Assembly: GCA_029339505.1 (NCBI GenBank)
Contig: JAQISU010000058.1
Coordinates: 827,001-891,000, forward strand
Direction: 5' to 3'
Length of the DNA: 64,000 nt
From: Unio delphinus
Taxonomy: Eukaryota > Mollusca > Bivalvia > Unionida > Unionidae
The notes under the pieces were generated by a model, which was not told the origin of the DNA, did not search any database, and worked only from the letters and a program-made list of their open reading frames with translations. Below are positions 43,516-52,769 of the stretch, in pieces. Numbering within the stretch: the stretch's first letter is position 1; each line of letters begins with the position of its first letter. A program made the translations under genes and the position numbers.

Positions 43516-44335
43516 ACAGATATTTTACGGTTCTATCCCGTGGGAATATTGTTACTGCAGATGACCACGCGTGTGCATTATGATCAATAATTTCAATGGG
43601 AGCTCCCTGTGATTTATATTTCGATTTGTATAATACTTCTCCGGTGATTGTCCTTACCGATATTGGAAATCTCAATGATGTTTCTAATTTGGCTATATCT
43701 TGAATTGTTGCCCCATGCTGTTTCACTGTCAGTTCCCACTCGGTTATTTTTTTTCGTCTTAGATCAGTTAGTTTATTTCCCCGGGACGCATTTGTGAAGT
43801 GTTCTATTATTCGTGTTGCTACACAATTGAGCCCTGTCGAATATTTCATGGGTGCTAGTTTTGAAATATCAGGTTTTTCATTGAGTGGATATATCCCGTA
43901 AACAACTACTGTGACAGGATAAGATCTTTCGTAGTAGGGTTTATCAAGTCCAGTCAAAATTCCTGGTTTTGAATCCTGAGTCACAGTGACAGTTTTTTTG
44001 TCCTTAAGAATAGGCTCGTATTTGTCCCTAATTATCCATTTTCCATTATCACGGATAAGGAATTTTATTCGAAAAAAATTTCTTTCTTCCCCAAGACGTG
44101 AGATTATCACTGCTGCTTTTTCATCATTCATGGTAGCGTCAACAACACCATCAATTCGAAATGTTAACCAACAATGAGCTGCCCCATCACTCTTGAATTC
44201 ATTAAAACAGTCTCTGATTTTACTAATCAAGGTTCTATCAAGAATTTTATTCTTTGGTGTATCAGAAACTCTATCAAGATTGAATTGAACACTTTTCCAG
44301 GGCTTAATTTTCGATAATCTCTCGAACTCCTCCAT
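43475..44335 (-). CDS. N-terminal part of the replication protein
   Basis: A frame of 286 codons from ATG 44,335 (MEEFERLSKIKPWKSVQ). Contains KYSTGLNCVATRIIEHF and RRKKITEWELTVKQHG with conserved-looking spacing, and no domain I can name with confidence; it may hold a divergent exonuclease-like or DNA-binding region. Its end overlaps the 881-codon frame at a run of eight T on the coding strand, and moving between them needs a +1 change. The two frames most likely form one replication gene. The ATG is 24 bases from the divergent zinc-finger gene. Confidence 0.68.
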   Translation of the reverse strand: MEEFERLSKIKPWKSVQFNLDRVSDTPKNKILDRTLISKIRDCFNEFKSDGAAHCWLTFRIDGVVDATMNDEKAAVIISRLGEERNFFRIKFLIRDNGKWIIRDKYEPILKDKKTVTVTQDSKPGILTGLDKPYYERSYPVTVVVYGIYPLNEKPDISKLAPMKYSTGLNCVATRIIEHFTNASRGNKLTDLRRKKITEWELTVKQHGATIQDIAKLETSLRFPISVRTITGEVLYKSKYKSQGAPIEIIDHNAHAWSSAVTIFPRDRTVKYLFGTEEFFFRAEII

Positions 44336-44359
44336 ACTATAATTAAAACAAGTATTTAA

Positions 44360-44701
44360 ATGAAAGATTTAAGTATAATGAATCATTGCAAATGGCTTAT
44401 GATTGGATCAGTGACACCGTGTAACAAATCATGCAGAAATGAATTCTGTTGGTATCATATGCAAAGCTTTCGTCGTGGAAGCCGAGGTCCGTTACCCTGT
44501 ATTCAATGTGGGGTTGGGGTCAGGGGGAGGTCGCAATTATGCATTATGTGCGGCGGAAAACGATACAGGGAGCTAAAACGCTATTATGATAAAAAAATAA
44601 AAAATACTGCCATTGACCCCAACGATGACAAAATAATAAAGACTGCTCAAGATTATATACAGAGACTTATAATTAAACCAAACAATGAATTAGAAAAATA
44701 G
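44360..44701 (+). CDS. Small zinc-finger protein, element 2
   Basis: 113 residues from ATG 44,360. Cysteines are arranged as CNKSCRNEFCWYHM, then LPCIQCGVGVRGRSQLCIMC, suggesting two or three zinc sites. The C-terminal half is basic and helical (KRYRELKRYYDKKIKN). Probably a nucleic-acid-binding regulator of the element, since it is divergently paired with the replication gene. Family unknown. Confidence 0.68.
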   Translation: MKDLSIMNHCKWLMIGSVTPCNKSCRNEFCWYHMQSFRRGSRGPLPCIQCGVGVRGRSQLCIMCGGKRYRELKRYYDKKIKNTAIDPNDDKIIKTAQDYIQRLIIKPNNELEK

Positions 44702-46170
44702 TGTTATTATACAAATGATCCAAGAATTCAGACCTCACCCCTCCGTGCTTGTTAATTATGAAGCATTCCGTAATAATATTATCAGAAAATTCTATTTTCG
44801 TATGTCAAAATACAGTACACGCGTACCGTCTATAACACCAAGGGAGACTACTCTTAAATGATAATAACCAAGGGAGTTATCATTGTGATTTAGCGGCTTG
44901 GTATTTCTTTTTAGGAAAAGATATATTTTCTTTTTTTTTAGTGTTTAAGTCAAATATTCTGTGTCACGTGCGATTAATGCGTATTTCATAACATAGGATG
45001 TGATCCGGAGATACAGGCATTACAGGATAACACACGTGTATACTTTCTCCCTTAGATTGTGTTAACTTGTTTAATGGGTATTGTGATTCAGCGCTGGGCA
45101 TTGTTTTGTAAGAAAAGACATGTTTTCAAACAATTATATTCTTTGTTCTAGTGTTTAAGTCAAATATGCTGTCTCATTTAAATACTGTGAAACACCAATA
45201 ATAAGTAATTCAAGAAAATAAAATAGCATACTTGCGGATTGATGTATTAATTCCCTTTATATACTCTCTCACTTAGATGGTGTCGAGATGATAAGGGAGG
45301 GAATAACAACCCCTCCCACCTACTCTTATATGTTTCTACTATTATGTGTAAATATAAGTGTTTTTAAATGTCTGTATGTAGACTATCATTTGTATAATTT
45401 AATATGTAAATATTGAATAAAGATTTTAAAAAAAAGAGGATGCCGACATGGCACCTATAAAAGATGTACAAATGCTATATCTATAAAAATTACATTACAG
45501 TATGGCGTGGGTTATTTGCCCCTAAATTGTGATTCAGCGGCTTGGGATATAATTAATTAGAAAAGAAATCAAATATAAAATGTTTTCAAACGATTATATT
45601 CTTTTTTTTTAGTGCTTTATGCAAATATTCTGTCTCATTTTAATACTGTGAAGCACCATTAACAAGTAATTCAAGAAAATAAAATAACACACTCTGTGGA
45701 TTGACGCTGCTGTATTAGTCGCCTTATATACTAAATGAAAGGTTTAAAGCTGGGGCTTTCAAAGGCCAATCCGACCAGTCAAAAAATAACCCACGCCATT
45801 GACACGTGTGCGTGGTTGACTTTTCTCAATCATGCAACCGGGTTTAATTTCATGGGTTGCTTTGATTGGTCGGATTGGCCTTTGAAAATCAGCCCCGTCG
45901 TTTCATGTTTGTGATGTCTGTGCCGTCCCATCATCATTACATCATCATTGAATTATAATCCATATTACATCATCATTGAATTATAATCCATATTACATCA
46001 TCATTGAATTATAATCCATCCTTAATTAAGTTAATTAAGTATATGTATACCTACAATCTGAATGGAGATATATACGGTATTTGTGCTGTCCTTAATTAAG
46101 TTAATTAAGTATATGTATACCTACAATCTGAATGGAGATATATACGGTATTTGTGCTGTCCTTAATTAAG
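44702..46170. repeat. Central non-coding repeat region of element 2
   Basis: No gene. It holds three degenerate direct copies of a block of about 200 bases (around 44,885, 45,070 and 45,530; shared TGTGATT(C/T)AGCGGCTTGG, AGTGTTTAAGTCAAATATTC and AAGTAATTCAAGAAAATAAAAT). An inverted repeat follows at 45,733-45,906, then three 28-bp copies of ATTACATCATCATTGAATTA (45,940-46,018), then two exact 70-bp copies (46,020-46,159) plus a partial third. The composition and position between divergent gene blocks fit a control region or replication origin (inference). Confidence 0.7.
45733..45906. promoter_or_regulatory. Inverted repeat with mirrored CCAAT boxes
   Basis: Arms of about 60 bases: ATGAAAGGTTTAAAGCTGGG, then TTCAAAGGCCAATCCGACCA on the left, mirrored by TGGTCGGATTGGCCTTTGAA and CCCCGTCGTTTCAT on the right. 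Each arm carries a CCAAT box facing outward. It could be a bidirectional promoter or a small MITE-like insertion. Confidence 0.55.
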
Positions 46171-46179
46171 TATATGTTG

Positions 46180-46187
46180 TGACGTCA
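46180..46187 (+). promoter_or_regulatory. CRE element TGACGTCA
   Basis: A perfect TGACGTCA palindrome 29 bases before the ATG at 46,217. The outer element's first promoter (28,474) carries the same site. Confidence 0.5.
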
Positions 46188-46216
46188 CCCCAAGCATATC
46201 TTCTGGGCGGTCTAAG

Positions 46217-46444
46217 ATGGCGTTTGCCACGTTAGGCCTCCCTTCCGGAGATGTATGTTTCGGGTTTCCCTTGGGCTTACTTGGATGTGAAGGCAACCAA
46301 GGAGTTCCAAAGATGTGTTGTCGTATATATGTAACCTCTAGGTCATTTCACGTAAACATACCCTCTTGTGATTATAACCCGTTATTTGACGAGTTAGATT
46401 CACTCTTAGGGGAATGTGTTTCCGGTGAATGTAAATATAAATGA
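46217..46444 (+). CDS. Small Cys-rich ORF, uncertain
   Basis: 75 residues from ATG 46,217 in a good AAGATGG context, after the CRE. It is Gly/Cys-rich at the start (LPSGDVCFGFPLGLLGCEGN) and ends CVSGECKYK. No membrane segment or known domain. Coding status is uncertain; the promoter-like site and start context are the main support. Confidence 0.35.
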   Translation: MAFATLGLPSGDVCFGFPLGLLGCEGNQGVPKMCCRIYVTSRSFHVNIPSCDYNPLFDELDSLLGECVSGECKYK

Positions 46445-47110
46445 CCTAAAATAAATACCATCCATGGATGTAAGTAGCTCTCCATCACATTTGGGTTACC
46501 CCGTATGGTGTTCAAAAATGAATTACCGGCCAAAACGTGGATGCACATTGGGTAACCCCAGAATGAATTATAGGCTAATAGAAACGGTCATAGGGTCATA
46601 TCTAAAAGAGCAAAAACATTCTGATATAAAACAGAAACAGAAAAATGCTCTAACAAAGGACCCTATGAAAGACACAAAGGCCTAATAAGGGACTCAATGA
46701 ATGCAAATAGAACCACAACGGCCTATATCAAGGGGGCCAAATGACTGATAATCGCTCATCATGGTTGATATTTATTTTTGTCTGCATTTATATTTATATA
46801 TACAGAATTAATTTTAAAAAATATATTTATATATACAGACTGAATTTTTAAAAAAGATAGTTATATATACAGAATTAATTTTAAAAAATATATTTATATA
46901 TACAGAATTAATTTTAAAAAATATATTTATATATACAGACTGAATTTTTAAAAAATATATTTATATATACAGACTGAATTTTTAAAAAAGATAGTTATAT
47001 ATACAGAATTAATTTTTAAAAAAGATAGTTATATATACAGACTGAATTTTTAAAAATATTAACGGCTCTTTTATTTTTGAAAAATGAATTAGAAATATGT
47101 ATTATCATAT
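46445..47110. repeat. Tandem AT-rich repeats before the late genes
   Basis: From about 46,790 to 47,060 are about eight copies of ATTTATATATACAGAATTAA or ACAGACTGAATTTTTAAAAA variants with a unit of about 30-38 bases. The stretch 46,464-46,685 holds a short frame of doubtful value with two similar segments (TTGGGTTACCCC and TTGGGTAACCCC). Confidence 0.75.
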
Positions 47111-47467
47111 ATGAATTCTGAAATTATGAATAGCATCATAGTTGAAATTGCAAAATTGAAAAATCAGAATATTAGATTGTCAGATGGGTTAAATCCTGAT
47201 CAAATCAAGTCGGATTTTCAGGATATAGAATACGGAGTTAGCACTAACAAGTATATGTTGCCAAAGAAATATGCACTCATCAAAAAAATTCAAAATTCTA
47301 TTCGAGACTCTCTTGCATTTTCCAGTGAAGTAGATGTGTTTGTTCCGTTATATACTATCGTGGAAGGAATACGAAAAGAATTGGGTAACGAATATGAATT
47401 GAAAAAGGAAGTTAATTCTAAAATTAGAAACTTACGAGCGTTAATTCAAGAAAATGAACTATTTTGA
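47111..47467 (+). CDS. Small helical protein, element 2
   Basis: 118 residues from ATG 47,111 (MNSEIMNSIIVEIAKLKNQN). Mostly charged and helical, with IRDSLAFSSEVDVFVPLYTI in the middle and a basic C-terminal helix (KKEVNSKIRNLRALIQENEL). It is the first gene of the rightward block. I do not recognise it; no membrane segment or signal. Confidence 0.5.
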   Translation: MNSEIMNSIIVEIAKLKNQNIRLSDGLNPDQIKSDFQDIEYGVSTNKYMLPKKYALIKKIQNSIRDSLAFSSEVDVFVPLYTIVEGIRKELGNEYELKKEVNSKIRNLRALIQENELF

Positions 47468-47677
47468 TTGTGACCAGCCCCTCAATATATTTTGTCAGAC
47501 AGTAAAATCTCCTTGAGATTTTCATTTTTTTTGTCATTTTTTTATTGAATCAGTGAAAATATTTCACACTGCGAAAATAAAAATATTTCACAGCAATAAA
47601 AAATTGGACCGTTAAGGATGGAATCATCGATGGGAAAAATTGTTTTATAATTGAAAAATGGTTTCTGATTTGAAATA

Positions 47678-48724
47678 ATGGTCAATGAAGCATTAACGAC
47701 CCGATTAGCTCGTGAGCGACTAGATGCAATTAAGAAATTTATACCAATTCGCGACTCTGTCAGGAATAAACTGCAAGAACGACAGAGTTTACAAACTGAT
47801 TTTGCTCTGGGGTCTGAAGAATTGTTTAAACCAGTAACCACAGCAACGAAAGGAGTAGAGCGTGCTTTACTGGGAGATGGTCCCGAGACGGGGAAATCTG
47901 TTATTGGTGAGCTTGAAAAACTAGCAGCGAAAACTGAACAAACTGAAAAAACTGATCCGAAAAAAACGACTGTTTCTCTGTTGAATAAATTTACTGATCA
48001 TGCTAAAATATTAATAAAAAAACCTAGTTTATTGAAATCAAAGGATTATCAAGCCTTTGGTAATTTTGCTGCTCAAAGCTATAATTCAAAAAAAGATTTT
48101 TTAAAGGACGAGTATAAAAATGATAGAATATCAAGTAATGATTGGTTCGATTATTTGTATAAACTAAATAAAGGGATTGGTCGTTTGAATAAGGATGAGA
48201 TAGGGTACAAGGAATTTAAAAAGGGAATTAGTAATTATAAAAGAGAACAAATAGAAGAACGACAACGAGAAATAGAAGAACGGCAAGAACTAAAACGTCA
48301 AACACCAACACGTAGACAAACAAGAAGACAAAAAAAACAACAACTACCACCTGATGATGATGATGATTTAGAAGAACGACGTCAAACACCAACACGGAGA
48401 CAAAAAAAACAACAACTACCACCTGATGATGATGATGATGATTATTTACAAACTACGGATTTAGAAAAACTAGATGAAGCAGCTGGTTATAGCGGAAGTG
48501 GATTGCAAAATCCAAGGATTGGAAACACTTGTCCTGATAGTGTTATCAATGATATATCACGATTAGATGTTCTTGTAGGAGGGTTCCGAGCTGGAAATAA
48601 CTCTCCAGAAATAATTAATGAAGCAGCTGATATTTGTAGACGATTATTTGCCGGTGGTATCATGGATATCAAAACCTATCGAGATTTCATTGACGAGTTA
48701 GCAAATGGGTATCATAGTGATTAA
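47678..48724 (+). CDS. Repeat-bearing protein, possible core protein
   Basis: 348 residues from ATG 47,678. The N-terminal half is helical (VNEALTTRLARERLDAIKKF). The middle (about residues 190-265) has a charged coil (REQIEERQREIEERQELKRQ) and two copies of a block made of RQTPTRRQ, KKQQLPP and an Asp run, a basic-acidic mosaic. The C-terminus is a compact helical part starting near GLQNPRIGNTCPDSVINDIS. Its place before the capsid gene suggests a virion or scaffold role (inference). Function unknown. Confidence 0.55.
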   Translation: MVNEALTTRLARERLDAIKKFIPIRDSVRNKLQERQSLQTDFALGSEELFKPVTTATKGVERALLGDGPETGKSVIGELEKLAAKTEQTEKTDPKKTTVSLLNKFTDHAKILIKKPSLLKSKDYQAFGNFAAQSYNSKKDFLKDEYKNDRISSNDWFDYLYKLNKGIGRLNKDEIGYKEFKKGISNYKREQIEERQREIEERQELKRQTPTRRQTRRQKKQQLPPDDDDDLEERRQTPTRRQKKQQLPPDDDDDDYLQTTDLEKLDEAAGYSGSGLQNPRIGNTCPDSVINDISRLDVLVGGFRAGNNSPEIINEAADICRRLFAGGIMDIKTYRDFIDELANGYHSD

Positions 48725-48757
48725 ATAACAATTGAAAACACTATTGTTTTTATAATA

Positions 48758-49189
48758 ATGATCATCCATTACAATCATGATAAACCAACCCTCGTCTATG
48801 TAGTTAATTCACGGTTTCCAGTTTATAGAGCATACTACGGAGATGGCCTCGGCAAGACCATTTTAGGATTCTTTTCAAGAACAGCCCCAAAAGTGATGCC
48901 GTTAGCTAAACAACTTGGAATGAAAGCCATTGATGTTATTCGTGATAAGGGTATTAGTACTGTTGGAGATCTTGCCGGGAAAGCGTTTTCAACTGCGAAG
49001 GATAAAATAACATCATTAGTGAGTCGAAAAAAGAAACCGTTACCGTCTACAGAAGAAATGCCTGCAAGTGTTAGTAAAATTATAAATAACGCAGTAGATG
49101 AAAAACTAGCGTCGATGGTAAATCAAGGAGACCAAAGCAATATTGCAAATATGATAGCGGGAAGTGGCTTTAGAAAACCACGTCGATGA
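48758..49189 (+). CDS. Core/minor capsid-like protein
   Basis: 143 residues from ATG 48,758, ending 77 bases before the capsid gene. The N-terminal part has YYGDGLGKTILGFFSRTAPK, a Gly-rich amphipathic segment often seen in small proteins next to Polinton and adintovirus capsid genes (recollection). It continues with AKQLGMKAIDVIRDKGISTV and a Lys-rich stretch (SRKKKPLP). It may bind DNA or the inner capsid face. Confidence is in the gene, less in the role. Confidence 0.6.
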   Translation: MIIHYNHDKPTLVYVVNSRFPVYRAYYGDGLGKTILGFFSRTAPKVMPLAKQLGMKAIDVIRDKGISTVGDLAGKAFSTAKDKITSLVSRKKKPLPSTEEMPASVSKIINNAVDEKLASMVNQGDQSNIANMIAGSGFRKPRR

Positions 49190-49266
49190 AATCCTATGGA
49201 TTTTCACGCTAGCGTTTTTCACGATGAAATGGAAAATCCGATTTAGACTCTGATAAATAGAATAAA

Positions 49267-50733
49267 ATGTTCAAAAAATCATCTGATCCAGCATTTGATA
49301 TAGACGCCCCAGTGCGTAAAGATGATTCTGTACGCGATTATCAATTTTATTCTTATCACGCAGTACAACCAGATCTCCGATCGCGAATTGAACTTCAAGT
49401 TCATGATACCAGTAAATATTTTCTACCGTGTGAGGCATTTATTGAAGTAGAAGGAGAACTTGTAACAAATGTTCCAGCTGATACCCCATATGACAATAAC
49501 TCAAATGTCCGAGTTGGTTTTGTTAATAACGGCATCATGGCGTTATTTGAAAGCGCTAGATATCTCATTGATGGAAAAGAAATTGAATCCATTGACCGTG
49601 AAGTTGATATGGCCACAACAATCATAGGGTTAGCAAGATATTCTGATGATTATACAAGATCAGCGGGTCCATCTATGATGTTTGCAAAGGATACCTCTGA
49701 TACCGCTGATCACCTTCAATTCATTAAAGTGTTAACACCCATTGCTACTGCAGAAGCCAATCAACAAGAAGGAGCTAATCCAGAACGTCGAGTTAGACCC
49801 GGAGCTGCGTTTGATATTCTCGGAGGCGTTAATGGTAATCTCAATTTAGGATTTGCAACACGCGTAGCAACGTTGCATGGGCAGCGTCGACGATTTTCAT
49901 GTGCGATTCCACTACATCACATATTTGGATTCTGTAGAAACGTCCGAAAAGTTATTTATGGAGCCAAACACACAATAGCACTCGTGAGAAAGGGTACTGA
50001 TGATGATGCAATCTGGCGTAATGCTGGGGTTGCTGCCGGTAAAGTCATTTTAACAAAACTATCATTGTGGATGCCAGTGTTAACTTCATCAATCACAGAC
50101 GAACAGCGACTACTATCATTTATGGACCAAGGAGGAAAGTCGTTGTTAAGTTGGTTATCAGTGACCACGGATATTAAACAAGACAGTGTTGATGGTACAT
50201 TCACATGGCACCTGGCATCAAAACAAGGGGTTTCAGCTCCACGTCATATATTTATTGCGTTACAGAATGCTGCGCGAGTTGGTAATCAAGAACGAAGTCA
50301 TATGATATTTGATCAGTTAGGTGTTAGTGAAGTCTCGCTGAGAATAAACGGACAGCAGGAACCATCCGAGGATATACAACTTGATTACGGTCAAAATCAT
50401 ATTGCACGTGTCTATCATAACCTGTTGTCATTTATGGCACGTGATCAAAATGTGGATACCGGTTTGCAAATATCACAATTGGATTTTAAAAGCCTCTATC
50501 CGATTTATTACTTTTCATTGGAACATCTTGATTTGATGAGACAATCTGTCGTTGATATACACTTTAGAGCCCGTGTAACCCGTCCGACTGGTCCACCAGT
50601 TGTGGCTGGGGTACCTACTATCCTTATCCCGAATTATAGAGCAGTTGCTGTCATTCTCAGTGATAAATCAATGATACTCGAAGGTGTTGGAGGAAGAATG
50701 AGAGTGGTAGATGCACCAGTGGAAAATCTTTGA
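49267..50733 (+). CDS. MCP: Major capsid protein (double jelly-roll type)
   Basis: An intact 488-residue frame from ATG 49,267. VRDYQFYSYHAVQPD, SKYFLPCEAFIEVEGEL, VGFVNNGIMALFESARYLID and DREVDMATTIIGLARYS match the N-terminal jelly-roll of Polinton-like-virus capsid proteins. RRFSCAIPLHHIFGFCRNVR and LTKLSLWMPVL match the second barrel. Length, neighbouring protease and penton-like genes support the call. Trimers would form the hexagonal capsomers. The last 30 residues (from IPNYRAVAVILSDK) survive in element 1 fused to the phospholipase frame. Confidence 0.85.
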   Translation: MFKKSSDPAFDIDAPVRKDDSVRDYQFYSYHAVQPDLRSRIELQVHDTSKYFLPCEAFIEVEGELVTNVPADTPYDNNSNVRVGFVNNGIMALFESARYLIDGKEIESIDREVDMATTIIGLARYSDDYTRSAGPSMMFAKDTSDTADHLQFIKVLTPIATAEANQQEGANPERRVRPGAAFDILGGVNGNLNLGFATRVATLHGQRRRFSCAIPLHHIFGFCRNVRKVIYGAKHTIALVRKGTDDDAIWRNAGVAAGKVILTKLSLWMPVLTSSITDEQRLLSFMDQGGKSLLSWLSVTTDIKQDSVDGTFTWHLASKQGVSAPRHIFIALQNAARVGNQERSHMIFDQLGVSEVSLRINGQQEPSEDIQLDYGQNHIARVYHNLLSFMARDQNVDTGLQISQLDFKSLYPIYYFSLEHLDLMRQSVVDIHFRARVTRPTGPPVVAGVPTILIPNYRAVAVILSDKSMILEGVGGRMRVVDAPVENL

Positions 50734-50765
50734 ACGATTTTTCATTGAATTAGAATCAATCAATT

Positions 50766-51314
50766 ATGTATAACATGTCATATAGTAATATCAATGTGTC
50801 ATTGACACCTGGTCAAATCAAAAAATTGCAATCAGAATCGGCTAAAAAATGTGGAACCACAATCACGTTGAAACCTAATCAAATGACTGGTGGTGCAAAT
50901 AAATTATCGCTGACAACTCGTCAGGTGAAACATTTCAATGATGCTTTCAAGGATAAAAAGGGAGTTCAGATTACTCTCTCTGCGGCTGCTATTAAAAATA
51001 TGATGAAAACAGGTGGTATATTTCCATTGTTAGCTGCAATACCAGCATTGATTGCAGCAGCAGCCCCAGCGGTGGCTAAAGCAGCGGCGTTAGGAGCCGT
51101 TGGTACTGCAGCAGGAATGGCACTAAAGAAGGCAGCTGGACAAGGATATAAAAAAAAGAAACGATCCGTTCAAGGGTTGGGTCTAAGACTACCAGGAACC
51201 CCGTATTCATGGTACAGCGGAAAGGGTCTAAGACTACCAGGAACCCCGTATTCATGGTACAGCGGAAGATCCGTTCACGGATCAGGCCTGAGACTACCAG
51301 GAACGGTTTATTAA
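50766..51314 (+). CDS. N-terminal part of protease polyprotein
   Basis: 182 residues from ATG 50,766. A short repeat-like N-terminus (SNINVSLTPGQIKKLQ, LSLTTRQVKHFNDAF), an Ala-rich hydrophobic segment (FPLLAAIPALIAAAAP), a Lys-rich stretch, and two copies of GLRLPGTPYSWYSG plus a partial third. Related proteins I remember have a GLYLxP-type repeat at this point, followed by the protease in the same frame, so this frame is probably the original one. It stops at 51,314, just where the protease domain starts in another frame. Confidence 0.65.
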   Translation: MYNMSYSNINVSLTPGQIKKLQSESAKKCGTTITLKPNQMTGGANKLSLTTRQVKHFNDAFKDKKGVQITLSAAAIKNMMKTGGIFPLLAAIPALIAAAAPAVAKAAALGAVGTAAGMALKKAAGQGYKKKKRSVQGLGLRLPGTPYSWYSGKGLRLPGTPYSWYSGRSVHGSGLRLPGTVY

Positions 51315-51781
51315 TTGAGGAACCTATGGTTCCCAAATCTTCGATGGTTCCCATGTCCAATTTTGATTTAATGGATGCGGCTAAAAAACTAGTGATTAAA
51401 AATTTCAGAGGTGTTTTTATGAAAGATCAATTACCACATCAACCAAACAAAACTGAAACAGGTATTATTAATCTCGATAACAGCACCGGACCTGGAACTC
51501 ACTGGGTTGCATACGCTATTGATCCACGTGGGATTGTCTATTTTGATTCATATGGATTAGCCCCACCAAAAGAGTTTATGCATTATATAAAAACCCTTCC
51601 AATGAAGACTTGGTATTCTACGCTACCAACACAACAAATCAATGACCCACCAATATGCGGCAGTGAAGTATTAAATGTCCTTGACGCTATTTCTAACTCC
51701 TTGGGTAACCCAAGGGGAAAACCACCACACATTGTCGTAAATGACTACACTAGTAATCGCTTTTTAGAGAGAGATATATAA
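51300..51781 (+). CDS. Adenain-like protease domain, element 2
   Basis: The frame overlaps the preceding one within the repeats; its useful part begins near LLIEEPMVPKSSMVPMSNFD. Catalytic set: His in GPGTHWVAYAIDP, Asp in VYFDSYGLAPPKE, and Cys in PPICGSEVLNVLD. The frame has no obvious start of its own, so it is either reached by a frameshift or disabled. In element 1 the same region is a single frame. It should cleave capsid precursors during particle maturation. Confidence 0.75.
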
Positions 51782-51787
51782 AATATC

Positions 51788-52708
51788 ATGATTGATATTT
51801 GGGGAAGACCTCTGAAACCCAAACCCGATGACACTGCAACTCCTGATTCTATCAAGGATATAAAAAAAAAAATTAAAGATGAAATCGCTGAGACGTTGAA
51901 CTTAACAAGTGTTGACCCGAATGAAATAGTTGTATTTCAAGACAAACAGGGTAAATTGAAATCCAGTAATATTTCTCTGGATGATATTTTGGTTAAACAA
52001 CAAAACGCAATCGAGAACACCGTTGCGCTATTTTCCGATCAAGGTAAACTCAAACCGGGTGTACTTTTTTCGACGATTACAGATCGATTTACAAACCACG
52101 ATAAAGAATTTGAAGATCATTTAAGAAACTACAATAGTTTCCGTAGAAATGTCGTTCATAAGTTCTTTGGATCCCCAATTGTAGTTACACCATCTATCGC
52201 TGAAATTAAAACGTTTGTTGATGATCAAAAGGTTATCAACGAAGCAACAAAAACAACAACCGACGCCATTGATAAATTTATTGGAACCCCGTTAGATAAA
52301 ATTGAACTAAAACTCCCTGATATTAAAAAATCCATCGATGAGACGAAAAACTTCATCGAAGCCGTCAAAGGTGATCTTTCGAGGATGATAACAGTTATTG
52401 AAAAAACAAAAATTCCTCATGAGAAAACCAACAACGTGGTATACACAATCAAACACGGATCATTTGAGTGGACACCTGAAAACAACAAATTAGACATCAC
52501 TGCAACAGTTAAGGGTATTTATCGATTAACAATAGTGAGAACGACTCAATTTAATATTTCATCGTCCAGTTCATCCGGGGTCAATAATACGATTTCAACG
52601 ATCATCGACAAGAATACAACTGAACAGTTCACGTTAATAGCTACTGATAAAAATTTGGTTAGGGTTACAACAACGTGGTATGTGGAATTCGTAGCGGATT
52701 TAAGTTGA
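51788..52708 (+). CDS. Fibre-like coiled-coil protein, element 2
   Basis: 306 residues from ATG 51,788 (MIDIWGRPLKPKPDD). N-terminal anchor-like segment, one copy of the DDILVKQQNAIENTVALF unit found three times in element 1, long amphipathic helices (IKKSIDETKNFIEAVKGDLS), then from about residue 215 a beta-rich domain ending FNISSSSSSGVNNTISTI and TTTWYVEFVADLS. Stalk plus head is the plan of viral fibres; assignment is by shape and position between protease and penton-like genes. Confidence 0.6.
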   Translation: MIDIWGRPLKPKPDDTATPDSIKDIKKKIKDEIAETLNLTSVDPNEIVVFQDKQGKLKSSNISLDDILVKQQNAIENTVALFSDQGKLKPGVLFSTITDRFTNHDKEFEDHLRNYNSFRRNVVHKFFGSPIVVTPSIAEIKTFVDDQKVINEATKTTTDAIDKFIGTPLDKIELKLPDIKKSIDETKNFIEAVKGDLSRMITVIEKTKIPHEKTNNVVYTIKHGSFEWTPENNKLDITATVKGIYRLTIVRTTQFNISSSSSSGVNNTISTIIDKNTTEQFTLIATDKNLVRVTTTWYVEFVADLS

Positions 52709-52769
52709 AAATTGCAAAGCAATTTCACTAACGGTTTCAATTGAAAACGCTAGCGTGTTTAAAATAAAA

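Noticed and set aside
46464..46685. 73-codon frame after the small Cys-rich ORF
   Set aside because: It contains repeated TTGGGT(T/A)ACCCC DNA and a lysine-rich low-complexity end; no promoter, domain or conservation evidence.
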